This document shows, piece after piece, positions 1 to 10,531 of a stretch of 64,000 nt of DNA (positions are counted from its first letter, which is position 1; every line of letters begins with the position of its first letter). The notes below the pieces were generated by a model. The model ran no database searches. It worked only from the letters and a program-made list of their open reading frames with translations, and was not told where the DNA came from. This DNA comes from an uncultured Bifidobacterium sp. GTDB taxonomy: Bacteria; Actinomycetota; Actinomycetes; Actinomycetales; Bifidobacteriaceae. The position numbers and the translations under genes are program-made. The DNA is taken from assembly GCF_959020145.1 (NCBI RefSeq), contig NZ_CAUEQY010000006.1, positions 1 to 64,000 on the forward strand, read 5' to 3'.

Positions 1-48
1 TCAACGACCAATAGCGTTCCGCGTGAAGTGCCTTCCACAGTTGGTGTG

Positions 49-813
49 TTAGCGCTCATCCTCTGCTTCCGACTTCTGTTCGCCATACTTGGCGATGATG
101 GCCATGGCCAGACGCTTCTTCGGAATGCGCTGGTCCATGGAGGTCTTCTGAATCCAACGGAAAGCGCCCTGTTCGGAGAAGTCCGCCTTGTCCATCAGCA
201 GGCCCTTGGCGCGGTCGACGAGCTTGCGCTCCTCCAGCATTTCTTCGGCCTTCTTCAGCTGCTCTTCGGCCTTCTTCAGCTGTTCCTCGGTTTCCTGCAG
301 TTTGGACTCGCTACGTTCGACATTGTCAAGCAAATCGTTGATTTCGGCGAAACGGCCCATGGCGACTTCCAAAGCCGGCAGCAGCTTGGATTCCTCATAC
401 GGCTTGGTGACATACGCCATGGCGCCAGCGCCCGTGGCCTTTTTGACCAAATCAGACTGGGAGAATGCCGTCAGCATGACGACCGGAGCGATGTTCTCAT
501 CACAGATGATGCCAGCGGCCTCGATGCCATCCATGCGAGGCATCTTGACATCCATGCACACCACGCTCGGGCGGAACTTACGGGTCAGTTCAACGGCTTC
601 CTCACCGTTGGCGGCCTCTCCGACGACCTCATAGCCGTTATCCTCAAGCATGGCGACCAAATCCATGCGGTTCACGGATTCGTCTTCGGCAACGACGACG
701 GTGCGCTTGTGTGCCTCGTTATTATTGGCAGAATCCGGCTCGGGAGCCGCAGCAGCTTGGAGCTCCTCATCAGTGAGTACTTCGTCCGGTTCCGTGGTCT
801 TCTCTGCAGCCAT
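49..813 (-). CDS. pdtaR: PdtaR-like ANTAR response regulator
   Basis: A 254-residue two-component response regulator whose output domain binds RNA. After an acidic 36-residue N-terminal extension comes a receiver domain with acidic pocket E43/D44, phosphoacceptor D88 in CMDVKMPRMDG and lysine K137. A very regular coiled coil follows (about 155-197, with LKKAEEQ heptads repeated), then a C-terminal ANTAR domain (about 190-245) containing RAKGLLM and a conserved RWIQ. ANTAR proteins bind paired hexaloop hairpins in mRNA leaders and act by antitermination. The natural partner kinase is PdtaS, encoded about 29 kb away at 29968-31455, as in mycobacteria where the pair is also unlinked. The start is supported by GGAAAGAG six bases upstream. 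It may be co-transcribed with the tRNA-Leu just upstream. Confidence 0.93.
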   Translation of the reverse strand: MAAEKTTEPDEVLTDEELQAAAAPEPDSANNNEAHKRTVVVAEDESVNRMDLVAMLEDNGYEVVGEAANGEEAVELTRKFRPSVVCMDVKMPRMDGIEAAGIICDENIAPVVMLTAFSQSDLVKKATGAGAMAYVTKPYEESKLLPALEVAMGRFAEINDLLDNVERSESKLQETEEQLKKAEEQLKKAEEMLEERKLVDRAKGLLMDKADFSEQGAFRWIQKTSMDQRIPKKRLAMAIIAKYGEQKSEAEDER

Positions 814-893
814 GTCGGTCTCTTTCCACTGTCACACCCAAAGCCGGCCTAACATGCCCCAACCCGGGCCTGGATTGATATTGATTTCTTACG

Positions 894-967
894 TGCCCTC
901 GGTGGGACTCGAACCCACACTGCGCAGATTTTGAGGCTGCTTCCTCTACCAATTGGGATACGAGGGC
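894..967 (-). tRNA. tRNA-Leu, anticodon CAA, short variable loop
   Basis: A 74-nt cloverleaf on the minus strand. The acceptor stem GCCCTCG pairs with CGAGGGC and the discriminator is A; CCA is not encoded. The D loop has the G18-G19 pair and A14/A21. The anticodon loop CTCAAAA gives CAA (codon UUG), and the T arm carries TTCGAGT. The variable loop is only five bases (GCAGT), so this is a class I tRNA although bacterial leucine tRNAs are normally class II. The D stem has one C-A mismatch and the anticodon stem one C-T mismatch. Its gene lies between pyk and pdtaR. Confidence 0.88.
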
Positions 968-1055
968 TTGCACGCAACTCTGGAAGAATACCACATGATT
1001 GCGATTTGCGCCAAATCTCGGCGTTGTCATCATTCGGGGACATCGCGTAAAAACA

Positions 1056-1090
1056 ATAATCCTCCCATCGGGAACCAATGGGAGGATTAT
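1056..1090 (-). terminator. Intrinsic terminator of pyk
   Basis: A perfect 13-bp stem (1056-1068 with 1078-1090) and a 9-nt loop lie 31 bases after the pyk stop. On the minus strand the stem is followed by TGTTTTT, a good terminator tract. Confidence 0.85.
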
Positions 1091-1121
1091 GGAATCAGCG
1101 TTTAACGCGACGATTCAAATC

Positions 1122-2564
1122 TCAGTCGCAGGCACCAACGGTGTGGACGTAGATGGAATCGGTGCGACCCGGCTGGTGTTCGCCCTGGGCGGAGCTCAGC
1201 ACGACGATCTTGTCGCCATCGGAGACCTTGCCGGCGTCCTTGAGGACCTTGTCGGTGAAAACCATGAGGTCCTTGCGGGACTTGTCATGGTAATCCTCGT
1301 CGACCAGGAAGGACTCGGTGCCCCAAGACAGGGCCAGCCAGTGGAAGGTGTGCTCATTGTTGGTGATGCCGTAGATCGGGGTGGCCGGACGTTCACGGGA
1401 CACGCGGTGCACGGTGGAACCGGTCTGGGTGTAGGCGACGATGGCCTTGGCGTTGAGCTTGTCGGCCAGGTCGACGGCGGCGGAAGAGACGGCACCGGTG
1501 GAGGACATATCCAGGTTCTTCAGCTCCGGGATGCGGTCGAAACCATGCTCGGTGGCGAAGGTGGAGATGCGGCTCATGGTGTTCACGGTGACTGCCGGGT
1601 ACTTGCCGACGGCGGTCTCGTTGGAGGTCATGGTGGCGTCGGCGCCGTCAAGGATGGCGTTGGCGCAGTCAGATGCCTCTGCACGGGTCGGGACCGGGGA
1701 GCTGACCATGGAGCCGAGGACTTCGGTGGCCACGATGACCGGCTTGGCGTACTGACGAGCCAGCTCGATGCAGCGCTTGGTGGCCAGCGGGACCTCTTCC
1801 AGCGGGCACTCGACGGCCATATCGCCACGTGCGACCATGATGCCGTCGAACGCCTTGACGATCTCCTCGAGGTTCTCGAGGGCCTGCGGCTTCTCGATCT
1901 TGGCGACGACCGGGATACGGCGGCCTTCCTCGTCCATGATCTCATGGGCGCGATCGATGTCGGTGGCGAAGCGCACGAAGGACATGGCGATGATGTCGGC
2001 GCCGGTGCGGATGGCCCAGCGCAGATCCTCTTCGTCCTTCTCGGTCAGAGCCGGCAGAGACACGGCGACGCCCGGAAGGTTGATGCCCTTGTGGCTGGAG
2101 ACCGGTCCGGCAACGACAACCTTGGTGTACACGTTGTTGCCTTCGACCTTGGTGACCTCGAGGCGGACCTTGCCGTCGTCGATGAGGATCGGATCGCCTG
2201 CATGGCAGTCGCCCGGGAGACCCTTGAAGGTGGTGGAGGTGATGTGCTCGTCGCCTTCGATGTCATCAGTGGTGATGACGAACTCCTGGCCTTCGGTCAG
2301 CTGGACCTTGTCCTCGCCGTCGGCGTTCTTCTTGAACCAACCGCAGCGGATCTTCGGACCCTGCAGGTCAACCAGGGCTGCGACGTTGCGGCCAGTGGCC
2401 TTGGCGGCGGCACGGAGGTTGTTGTAGACCTTGAGGTGGTCTTCCGGAGTGCCGTGGGAGCGGTTCAGACGAGCGACGTCCATACCTGCTTCGACAAGGC
2501 TGGTGATGCCTTCCAGGGACTCGGTAGCGGGACCGATGGTATCTACGATCTTGGCTTTACGCAT
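1122..2564 (-). CDS. pyk: Pyruvate kinase
   Basis: Converts phosphoenolpyruvate and ADP to pyruvate and ATP, the last step of the lower glycolytic segment shared with the bifid shunt. The 480-residue length is normal. It opens with RKAKIVDTIGPATES and has the substrate-loop motif MDVARLNRSHG, the metal/PEP segment VAKIEKPQAL, the signature MVARGDMAVECPLEEVP and the C-terminal allosteric domain. The ATG at 2564 is chosen because AGGCAGG lies seven bases before it and the protein family starts there; an in-frame ATG at 2639 would add 25 unlikely residues. The gene is monocistronic, with a strong terminator downstream and a lac-operator-like palindrome 109 bases upstream. Confidence 0.97.
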   Translation of the reverse strand: MRKAKIVDTIGPATESLEGITSLVEAGMDVARLNRSHGTPEDHLKVYNNLRAAAKATGRNVAALVDLQGPKIRCGWFKKNADGEDKVQLTEGQEFVITTDDIEGDEHITSTTFKGLPGDCHAGDPILIDDGKVRLEVTKVEGNNVYTKVVVAGPVSSHKGINLPGVAVSLPALTEKDEEDLRWAIRTGADIIAMSFVRFATDIDRAHEIMDEEGRRIPVVAKIEKPQALENLEEIVKAFDGIMVARGDMAVECPLEEVPLATKRCIELARQYAKPVIVATEVLGSMVSSPVPTRAEASDCANAILDGADATMTSNETAVGKYPAVTVNTMSRISTFATEHGFDRIPELKNLDMSSTGAVSSAAVDLADKLNAKAIVAYTQTGSTVHRVSRERPATPIYGITNNEHTFHWLALSWGTESFLVDEDYHDKSRKDLMVFTDKVLKDAGKVSDGDKIVVLSSAQGEHQPGRTDSIYVHTVGACD

Positions 2565-2672
2565 GAATGCCTGCCTATTCTTGTTGATATTGATTTTGGA
2601 TCTGACGACCCTGTTTCCAATGGCATAGCTTACTAGCAAAAAGCGCCCACTTCCACCTCAGAACTAGGTGTG

Positions 2673-2688
2673 TTGTGAGCGCTCACAA
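2673..2688. promoter_or_regulatory. LacI-family operator upstream of pyk
   Basis: TTGTGAGCGCTCACAA is a perfect 16-bp palindrome and is identical to the core of the idealised symmetric lac operator. It lies 109 bases before the pyk start, in the spacer behind the terC-like gene. A LacI/GalR-type regulator of central carbon metabolism is the obvious candidate ligand; a matching near-copy precedes eno at 39560-39573. Confidence 0.8.
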
Positions 2689-2695
2689 TTTCGTA

Positions 2696-2720
2696 GGAGA
2701 ATAGAAAAGCTCTATTCTCC
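2696..2720 (-). terminator. Stem-loop after the terC-like gene
   Basis: A perfect 10-bp stem, GGAGAATAGA with TCTATTCTCC, and a 5-nt loop lie 18 bases beyond the terC-like stop. There is no long T tract, so termination is likely but not certain. Confidence 0.55.
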
Positions 2721-2737
2721 CAACGTTTGCCGGACTG

Positions 2738-3721
2738 TCACTTTTCGTTCGCTTTCATGGTGCGCATCTTAATAACACTTGCCAAAGCCGCACCACCAAT
2801 CGCAAGAACGATCACGACAAGCGACAGCCATGTAGGCACTTCCGGAACCCAGGAAATCGGCTGGCCGCCATTGAGGAACGGCAGCGAGTTGCCATGCAAT
2901 GCCTCCATGATGAGCTTGACGCCGATGAAGCCCAAAACCACGGAAAGTCCAAGCGGCAGATACACCAGCTTGTCGAGCAGCTCTCCGAGCAGGAAGTACA
3001 GCTGCTGCAAACCGAGCAACGCGAACACATTGGACGTGAACACAATGAACGGATCCTTCGTCAAACCGAAAATCGCAGGAATGGAATCAAAGGCAAACAT
3101 CACATCGGTGGTGCCGATGGTCAGGAACACGATGAGCATCGGGGTCCAATGCTTCACACCGTTTTTGACGGTACGCAGCTTTTCGCCGTCGTATTCATCG
3201 GTGATCTTGATGACCTTGCGCAATGCGCGAATCAAGCCATTCTCATGATATTCCTCATCTTCGTCTCCCCCGGTGACCAACTTGATGGCGGTGACGATAA
3301 GGAATGCGCCGAACAGGAAGAACACCCAGGTGAAGCGGGAGATAATGGCCGCGCCGATGAGGATGAACACGCCGCGCAACACCAATGCGATGGTGATGCC
3401 GATGGACAGCACGAATTTCTGCAGCTGTTTTGGCACCGCAAAATTCGACATAATGATGACGAAGACGAATAGATTGTCGATACTCAGCGAATATTCCGTA
3501 AGCCAGCCCGAATAAAATTCGATGGCCGGTTTCGATCCCGCGAAGAACCACATGAGTCCGCCGAAGATCAACGCCATGACCACGAAGAACGCGATATGCT
3601 GCACGCATTCCTTGGTGGACGGCACATGCGGCTTGCGCCCGATGATGAACAGGTCCACCACGAAGAAGACGGCAAGCACCGCGAACGTGGCGATTTCAAA
3701 AGCAAGTGGTGTTTCAGCCAT
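2738..3721 (-). CDS. TerC family integral membrane protein
   Basis: A 327-residue polytopic membrane protein of the TerC/Alx family, linked in other bacteria to manganese efflux and tellurite resistance. It shows about eight or nine hydrophobic segments. Family acidic motifs sit inside or next to membrane helices: SLSIDNLFVFVIIMSNF near residue 80, and GTTDVMFAFDSIPAIFGLT after a charged cytoplasmic loop (about 155-190, rich in E, D and K). These acidic residues are thought to bind metal ions. There is no clear Shine-Dalgarno; CATAGT five bases before the ATG could be a -10 element of a leaderless transcript. It is probably monocistronic. The true substrate cannot be told from sequence; manganese is the best family-based guess. 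Confidence 0.9.
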   Translation of the reverse strand: MAETPLAFEIATFAVLAVFFVVDLFIIGRKPHVPSTKECVQHIAFFVVMALIFGGLMWFFAGSKPAIEFYSGWLTEYSLSIDNLFVFVIIMSNFAVPKQLQKFVLSIGITIALVLRGVFILIGAAIISRFTWVFFLFGAFLIVTAIKLVTGGDEDEEYHENGLIRALRKVIKITDEYDGEKLRTVKNGVKHWTPMLIVFLTIGTTDVMFAFDSIPAIFGLTKDPFIVFTSNVFALLGLQQLYFLLGELLDKLVYLPLGLSVVLGFIGVKLIMEALHGNSLPFLNGGQPISWVPEVPTWLSLVVIVLAIGGAALASVIKMRTMKANEK

Positions 3722-3760
3722 AATCCACTATGGTACGGATGCCGTATGACCGGTCGAGAA

Positions 3761-5855
<2,095 letters not shown>

Positions 5856-5872
<17 letters not shown>

Positions 5873-6497
5873 GGTTCCGTCTCGCTTCCTTACGCCACTG
5901 TTCCATCAGCCTATCAACACAGTCGAACATGTGTTCTACATCCTGGGATGAGTCAATCACCGCATCGGCTATGGATTCTCGTGCCGCACGCGTGGGCTGA
6001 TGCGCGATACGTGCCTTCGCCTGTGCCTCGCTCATGCCACGGGTGCGCATCATACGTTCCACACGCGTCTGTTCCGGTGCTTCGACTGTTACGATATGGT
6101 CGAAACGCATGGGTATGTCATCGATTACTTCCGCCAAAAGCGGAATATCATGTACGACCACGGCATCCGGATTCTTTTCGACCGCCTGCCGTTCCTCCGA
6201 CAATGCAAGATCGTAGATCAACGGATGTTCGATATCGTCAAGGATTCTACGTTCGGATTCGGCATTCGGATCGGAGAAGACGTGTTCGGACATCCATCGC
6301 CGATTAAGACCACCTTGCGCGTTCATCGCATCCGGCCCGAAATGTTCCACGATTCGTTGCAGGCCCACGCTTCCGGGTTCCACGACTTTTCGGGCGAGCA
6401 CATCATAATCGACAAGCGTCGCGCCCAGTTCACGCAGATGCGTAGCGACGGTGCTTTTGCCGGCGGCGATGCCTCCGGTCAACCCAATTCGAATCAT
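5856..6497 (-). CDS. coaE: Dephospho-CoA kinase
   Basis: Catalyses the last step of coenzyme A synthesis, phosphorylating the 3'-OH of dephospho-CoA. The 213-residue protein begins MIRIGLTGGIAAGKST with the P-loop GIAAGKST and contains VVHDIPLLAE (substrate-binding DIPLL) and the lid segment RMMRTRGMSEAQAKARIAHQ. An adjacent in-frame GTG at 6500 is an equally good start: the hexamer TACAAT (6508-6513, minus strand) ends exactly seven bases before it and no Shine-Dalgarno is visible, which suggests a leaderless message. It lies downstream of rpsA beyond a hairpin and overlaps uvrB. Confidence 0.95.
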
Positions 6498-6539
6498 CAC
6501 AACCGCCATTGTAATGTTTGACGGACTCGCAACATACGC

Positions 6540-6573
6540 AAATGGCCCCACACCATCAGGTGCGGGGCCATTT
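6540..6573 (-). terminator. Hairpin after rpsA
   Basis: A long GC-rich stem: AAATGGCCCC pairs with GGGGCCATTT and an inner CACC pairs with GGTG. It lies between the rpsA stop and the coaE start. The T tract is short, so it may attenuate rather than stop rpsA transcription. Confidence 0.65.
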
Positions 6574-6616
6574 ATCAGCGGTTTACGCGAATCAGTTTAT
6601 TTCGATTCGTCGAAAC

Positions 6617-8089
6617 TCACTTGCCGAGCAGCTGGTCGCGCAGAGCGGCGAGCTGGTCGGAATCGGCGAGGGTGCCGTTGGAGGTGTTGTCGGAGGAGTA
6701 GTTGGACACCTCTTCGACCTTCTCTTCCTTCGGAGCCTGGCCGTCTTCGGCTGCGGAAGCCTCGGCGTTCTCGAGTTCCTTGGCAACGAATTCCTTGTGC
6801 TGCTCCCACAGATCGTGAGCGGTGGCGTACTGGGACTCCCACTCCTCACGCTGCTTCTCGTAACCAGCGATCCACTCGTTGGTTGCCGGGTCGAAGCCTT
6901 CCGGATACTTGTAGTTGCCCTGCTCGTCGTACTCTGCCGGCATGCCGTACAGAGCCGGATCGAAGTCCTCGGAAGCCGGATCAACGGAGTCGTTGGCCTG
7001 CTTGAGGGACAGGGAGATGCGGCGACGGTCGAGATCGACGTCAATCACCTTGACGAAGACTTCCTCGCCCGGCTTGACGACGGTCTCCGGGTTCTCCACG
7101 TGGCGGTTGGCCAGCTCGGAGATGTGCACGAGGCCTTCGATGCCGTCTTCGACGGAGATGAAGACACCGAACTGAACGATCTTGGTGACCTTGCCCTTGA
7201 CGATCTGGCCAGGAACGTGGGTGCGGGCGAAGCGCTGCCACGGATCTTCCTGGGTGGCCTTGAGGGACAGGGAGATGCGCTCACGATCGAGATCAACGTC
7301 AAGCACCTCGACGGTGACCTTGTCTCCGACCTTGACGACCTCGGACGGGTGATCGATGTGCTTCCAAGACAGCTCGGAAACGTGGATCAGGCCGTCAACA
7401 CCGCCCAGATCGACGAACGCGCCGAAGTTGACGATGGAGGACACGACGCCTTCACGGATCTGGCCCTTCTTAAGCTGGGACAGGAAGGTCTCGCGCACTT
7501 CGGACTGGGTCTCCTCGAGGTACTGGCGACGGGAGAGGACCACGTTGTTGCGGTTCTTGTCGAGCTCGAGGATCTTGGCCTTGATCTTCTGGCCGATGTA
7601 CGGGGACAGATCGCGGACACGACGCATCTCGACGAGAGATGCCGGCAGGAAGCCACGCAGACCGATGTCGACGATGAGGCCACCCTTGACAGCTTCGATG
7701 ACAGTGCCTTCGACAACGCCATCGGCTTCCTTGATCTTCTCGATGTCGCCCCAAGCGCGCTCGTACTGTGCACGCTTCTTGGACAGAATCAGACGGCCTT
7801 CCTTGTCTTCCTTGGTGACGACAAGGGCCTCGATGGTGTCGCCGACCTCGACGACTTCGTCAGGATCAACGTCCTTCTTGATGGAAAGCTCGCGGGAGGG
7901 GATGACGCCCTCGGTCTTGTAGCCGATGTCGAGCAGGACCTCGTCATGATCGACCTTGACGACGGTACCTTCGACCAGATCACCATCATCGAAGTTCTTG
8001 ATGGTGGAATCGACTGCCTTGATGAAGTCCTCTTCGGTGCCGATGTCGTTGATGGCGACCTTGGCGACTTCGTTATTGTTCTCTGCCAT
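6617..8089 (-). CDS. rpsA: 30S ribosomal protein S1
   Basis: Ribosomal protein S1, which binds mRNA and helps place it on the 30S subunit. The 490-residue protein has four S1 OB-fold repeats (starting near residues 38, 122, 205 and 290). The last two carry the repeated phrase DLDRERISLSLK / DLDRRRISLSLK, and VNFGAFVDLGGVDGLIHVSE is a textbook S1 strand set. A long acidic, low-complexity tail follows (from about 375 to the end), typical of actinobacterial S1. No strong Shine-Dalgarno precedes the ATG, common for rpsA genes, which are often autoregulated through a structured leader. Confidence 0.97.
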   Translation of the reverse strand: MAENNNEVAKVAINDIGTEEDFIKAVDSTIKNFDDGDLVEGTVVKVDHDEVLLDIGYKTEGVIPSRELSIKKDVDPDEVVEVGDTIEALVVTKEDKEGRLILSKKRAQYERAWGDIEKIKEADGVVEGTVIEAVKGGLIVDIGLRGFLPASLVEMRRVRDLSPYIGQKIKAKILELDKNRNNVVLSRRQYLEETQSEVRETFLSQLKKGQIREGVVSSIVNFGAFVDLGGVDGLIHVSELSWKHIDHPSEVVKVGDKVTVEVLDVDLDRERISLSLKATQEDPWQRFARTHVPGQIVKGKVTKIVQFGVFISVEDGIEGLVHISELANRHVENPETVVKPGEEVFVKVIDVDLDRRRISLSLKQANDSVDPASEDFDPALYGMPAEYDEQGNYKYPEGFDPATNEWIAGYEKQREEWESQYATAHDLWEQHKEFVAKELENAEASAAEDGQAPKEEKVEEVSNYSSDNTSNGTLADSDQLAALRDQLLGK

Positions 8090-8189
8090 TAATGTGGTTT
8101 CTTACAAAATAGTGGATGGATAAAATCGTTCTTCAGTTATACGTGTGCGCAAATACACACAAGGCGAAAGTCTACAAGAAGCCATGCAC

Positions 8190-8224
8190 AAAAATCGGGC
8201 GTGTCGCATGTCACGACACGCCCG
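8190..8224 (-). terminator. Intrinsic terminator of folD
   Basis: An 11-bp perfect stem (CGGGCGTGTCG with CGACACGCCCG) is followed on the minus strand by ATTTTTG. It lies 18 bases after the folD stop and marks the end of a single-gene unit. Confidence 0.88.
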
Positions 8225-8242
8225 AAAGCACTATCGCGAAAC

Positions 8243-9118
8243 TCACAACTGACGTTCGGCCATCTCCACAACATTCTGCAGCAGCATGGCACGCGTCATC
8301 GGCCCTACGCCTCCAGGATTCGGCGTGTATGCAAAAGCCTTCTCGTAACAGGCTTTATCGACATCACCCTTGACCTTGTATCGACCGGATTCCTCATCGA
8401 ACACGCGGGATACTCCGACGTCGACGAGAATCGACCCTTCCTTGATGTCTTCCGGCTTGACGAAACCAGCCACTCCCATGGCTGCGACGATCACATCGGC
8501 CCGTCGCATGTGGTCACGCACATCCTTGGTTCCCGTATGGCACAGCGTGACGGTGGCGTTGACCGCCTTACGAGTCAACAACAGACCGATGGTGCGGCCG
8601 ATGGTGATGCCACGGCCCAGCACGCACACCTCCTTGCCGTCCAAATCGATGTCGTAGGCGCGCAACAGCTCGATCACGCCGCGAGGCGTGCATGGCAACG
8701 GCGTGGTGATGTCTCCTCGGGCATGCAGCACAAGTTCGCCGAGATTATACGGATGCATCCCGTCGGCGTCCTTCTTGGGATCGATCAGATCGATGATGGC
8801 GTTCTCGTCGATTCCCCTTGGCAAGGGCAGCTGCACGATATATCCGGTACAGGCGGGATCCGCATTGAGCTGGCGGACCGCATCGGCGACCTGATCGAAC
8901 GTCGCATTCTCAGGCAGCTCGCGCTTGATGGAATTCACGCCGATTTCGGCGCAATCGGCATGTTTGCCGGCGACATATTTCACGGAGCCGGGGTCTGATC
9001 CGACCAAAATGGTACCCAATCCAGGTTGGATTCCCCTCGCCTTCAGCAGTTCCACGCGTTTGGCGAGGTCCGCCTTGGTCCGTGCCGCCACCTTTTTGCC
9101 ATCAATCCTTGTTCCCAT
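8243..9118 (-). CDS. folD: FolD, methylene-THF dehydrogenase/cyclohydrolase
   Basis: A bifunctional cytosolic enzyme that oxidises 5,10-methylene-tetrahydrofolate with NADP and hydrolyses the product to 10-formyl-THF. The 291-residue protein has KYVAGKHADCAEIG with the catalytic lysine, the cyclohydrolase/dehydrogenase core motif PKKDADGMHPYNLG, the Rossmann segment VLGRGITIGRTIGLLL and the C-terminal signature TPNPGGVGPMTRAML. The ATG at 9118 is preceded by AGGAAG at good distance; the open frame runs 49 codons further upstream without initiation signals. Confidence 0.97.
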   Translation of the reverse strand: MGTRIDGKKVAARTKADLAKRVELLKARGIQPGLGTILVGSDPGSVKYVAGKHADCAEIGVNSIKRELPENATFDQVADAVRQLNADPACTGYIVQLPLPRGIDENAIIDLIDPKKDADGMHPYNLGELVLHARGDITTPLPCTPRGVIELLRAYDIDLDGKEVCVLGRGITIGRTIGLLLTRKAVNATVTLCHTGTKDVRDHMRRADVIVAAMGVAGFVKPEDIKEGSILVDVGVSRVFDEESGRYKVKGDVDKACYEKAFAYTPNPGGVGPMTRAMLLQNVVEMAERQL

Positions 9119-9263
9119 GTGGTCCACTTCCTCGCTAAGTCGCTTGTCGTATTGGCATTTGCAAGTATCGTAGGCTATCTTGGTTTCAGTCGTAAGTCGC
9201 GCATGTGCTATATGAGATGGACGCGACCGAAACGACGGACGACCCAAGAGGAAGGCAATCGAC

Positions 9264-10331
9264 ATGCGCTCTCACCAGCGTCCATTTTTCCGCATCCTTG
9301 CCGCGGGAATCACATTGTGCACGGTGCTGGGCACCGCTTCCTGCTTTGGCGCTTCTTCGGAGCCCGATCAACCAACGGCACCCGACACACCAAAGGAGCA
9401 GACCACCCCGATCAACGTGGTGGCGTCGGTCAACCAGTGGGGGGCTTTGGCGGAGCAGATCGGCGGCGTGCACGTCAAAGTCACCTCGATTCTGTCCTCC
9501 ACAACAGAGGACGCCCACACGTTCGAACCGAAGACCACTGCTGTCGACACCCTGCAGAAGGCACAGGTCGTCGTGTCCAACGGAGCGGGATACGACTCCT
9601 GGGCCACAAAAAACCTGGAAAGAGACACCGTTTCCGTTTCGGCCGCACAAATGGTCGGAGCCGTTGAGGGAGACAATCCCCATCTCTGGTTCTCCAGCGA
9701 CGCACGCAACGCCATGGCGAAGGAGCTTGCCGACACCTACAGCCGCATCATGCCCAAGCAAAAGAAATACTTCACAAACAAACTCAAGGCGTGGAACAGA
9801 CGCGAGACGGTAATCGAGAGAAGCATGAAAGAGTTCTCCGATACACATAGGAACGTCTCCTACGCAGCCACCGAGCCGGTCGCATATTATCTGCTCAGCG
9901 ACATGGGCCTATCCGATAAGACTCCCGAAAGCTACACGCAGTCCATCTCGGAAGGCTCGCAACCCTCGTCCAAGGAACTCCAGGACTTCCAGAAGATTCT
10001 GGAGGGGCATCAAGTGGATATGCTGATCAACAATGTTCAGAAGGCGGATGATGCCACAAATATTCTGACCGGCACCGCACACAAATCCGATGTGCCGGTC
10101 ATCGACGTCACGGAACAGATGCCGGCCGACAGCAAAAGCCTGATCTCATGGATCGCGCAGCTCATCAAGCAAATGAATGAGGCGGTTTCCTCCAAAGATG
10201 ATGCGACATCATCAGATTCGGACGCCTCTCCCTCTGAATCGAATGGCGAGCAGCCGTCGAACGACAATCCCGACTCCGATTCCGACGCCGCAACGCCGGA
10301 CAACACAGGGCAGACGGACCCCGGTAAATAA
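9264..10331 (+). CDS. Zinc/manganese-type ABC transporter binding lipoprotein
   Basis: A metal-binding component (cluster 9, ZnuA/AdcA/TroA family) of the importer completed by the next two genes. A signal sequence ends at a lipobox-like TASC with C27, so the protein is probably lipid-anchored. Two family histidines are visible, H85 in EDAHTFEP and H140 in GDNPHLWF. The usual third histidine position (before the conserved MGL) instead reads AATEPVAYYLLSDMGL, giving E204, a variant known from Gram-positive relatives. There is no histidine-rich loop. From about residue 308 an unusual Ser/Asp/Pro-rich tail runs to the end, perhaps a wall spacer. GAGGAAGG precedes the ATG. A terminator separates it from the ATPase gene, so it may be transcribed separately. 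Confidence 0.88.
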   Translation: MRSHQRPFFRILAAGITLCTVLGTASCFGASSEPDQPTAPDTPKEQTTPINVVASVNQWGALAEQIGGVHVKVTSILSSTTEDAHTFEPKTTAVDTLQKAQVVVSNGAGYDSWATKNLERDTVSVSAAQMVGAVEGDNPHLWFSSDARNAMAKELADTYSRIMPKQKKYFTNKLKAWNRRETVIERSMKEFSDTHRNVSYAATEPVAYYLLSDMGLSDKTPESYTQSISEGSQPSSKELQDFQKILEGHQVDMLINNVQKADDATNILTGTAHKSDVPVIDVTEQMPADSKSLISWIAQLIKQMNEAVSSKDDATSSDSDASPSESNGEQPSNDNPDSDSDAATPDNTGQTDPGK

Positions 10332-10358
10332 AGCCACGGTCATCCTCCCTCCCCCGAT

Positions 10359-10403
10359 TCGCCGATGTCGAGTAATTCCCCGGCATCGGCGGACTCTTTT
10401 TTT
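10359..10403 (+). terminator. Intrinsic terminator after the metal-binding lipoprotein gene
   Basis: The stem GCCGATG with CATCGGC, extended by two or three outer pairs, is followed by CTCTTTTTTT. It splits the importer into two transcription units. Confidence 0.88.
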
Positions 10404-10469
10404 CCAGCAACGGTTACGATCCAGGCGGATTCATCACGAGACTTTTCATCGTCCATGCATGCTTCTTAT

Positions 10470-10484
10470 TGAGAATGATTGTCA
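10470..10484. promoter_or_regulatory. Zur-like box before the ABC ATPase gene
   Basis: TGAGAATGATTGTCA is a 7-1-7 inverted repeat with only one mismatched pair and agrees at 13 of 15 positions with the actinobacterial Zur box TGAAAATGATTTTCA (from memory). Its end overlaps a possible -35 (TTGTCA, 10479-10484), with TACTAT 16 bases downstream as -10. Zinc-bound Zur would therefore block transcription, supporting zinc as the substrate of this importer. Confidence 0.78.
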
Positions 10485-10531
10485 ACACCGTTTGTGAGAA
10501 TACTATCGTTGACTTATCAAGGGAGCGAGCC

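Noticed and set aside
1..48. A gene ending at the left edge
   Set aside because: A TGA lies at positions 1-3 on the minus strand, but it is in frame with and just beyond the pdtaR stop, so it marks no separate gene.
8116..8373. Small plus-strand frame upstream of rpsA
   Set aside because: It covers the folD terminator and runs antisense into folD; no ribosome-binding site.
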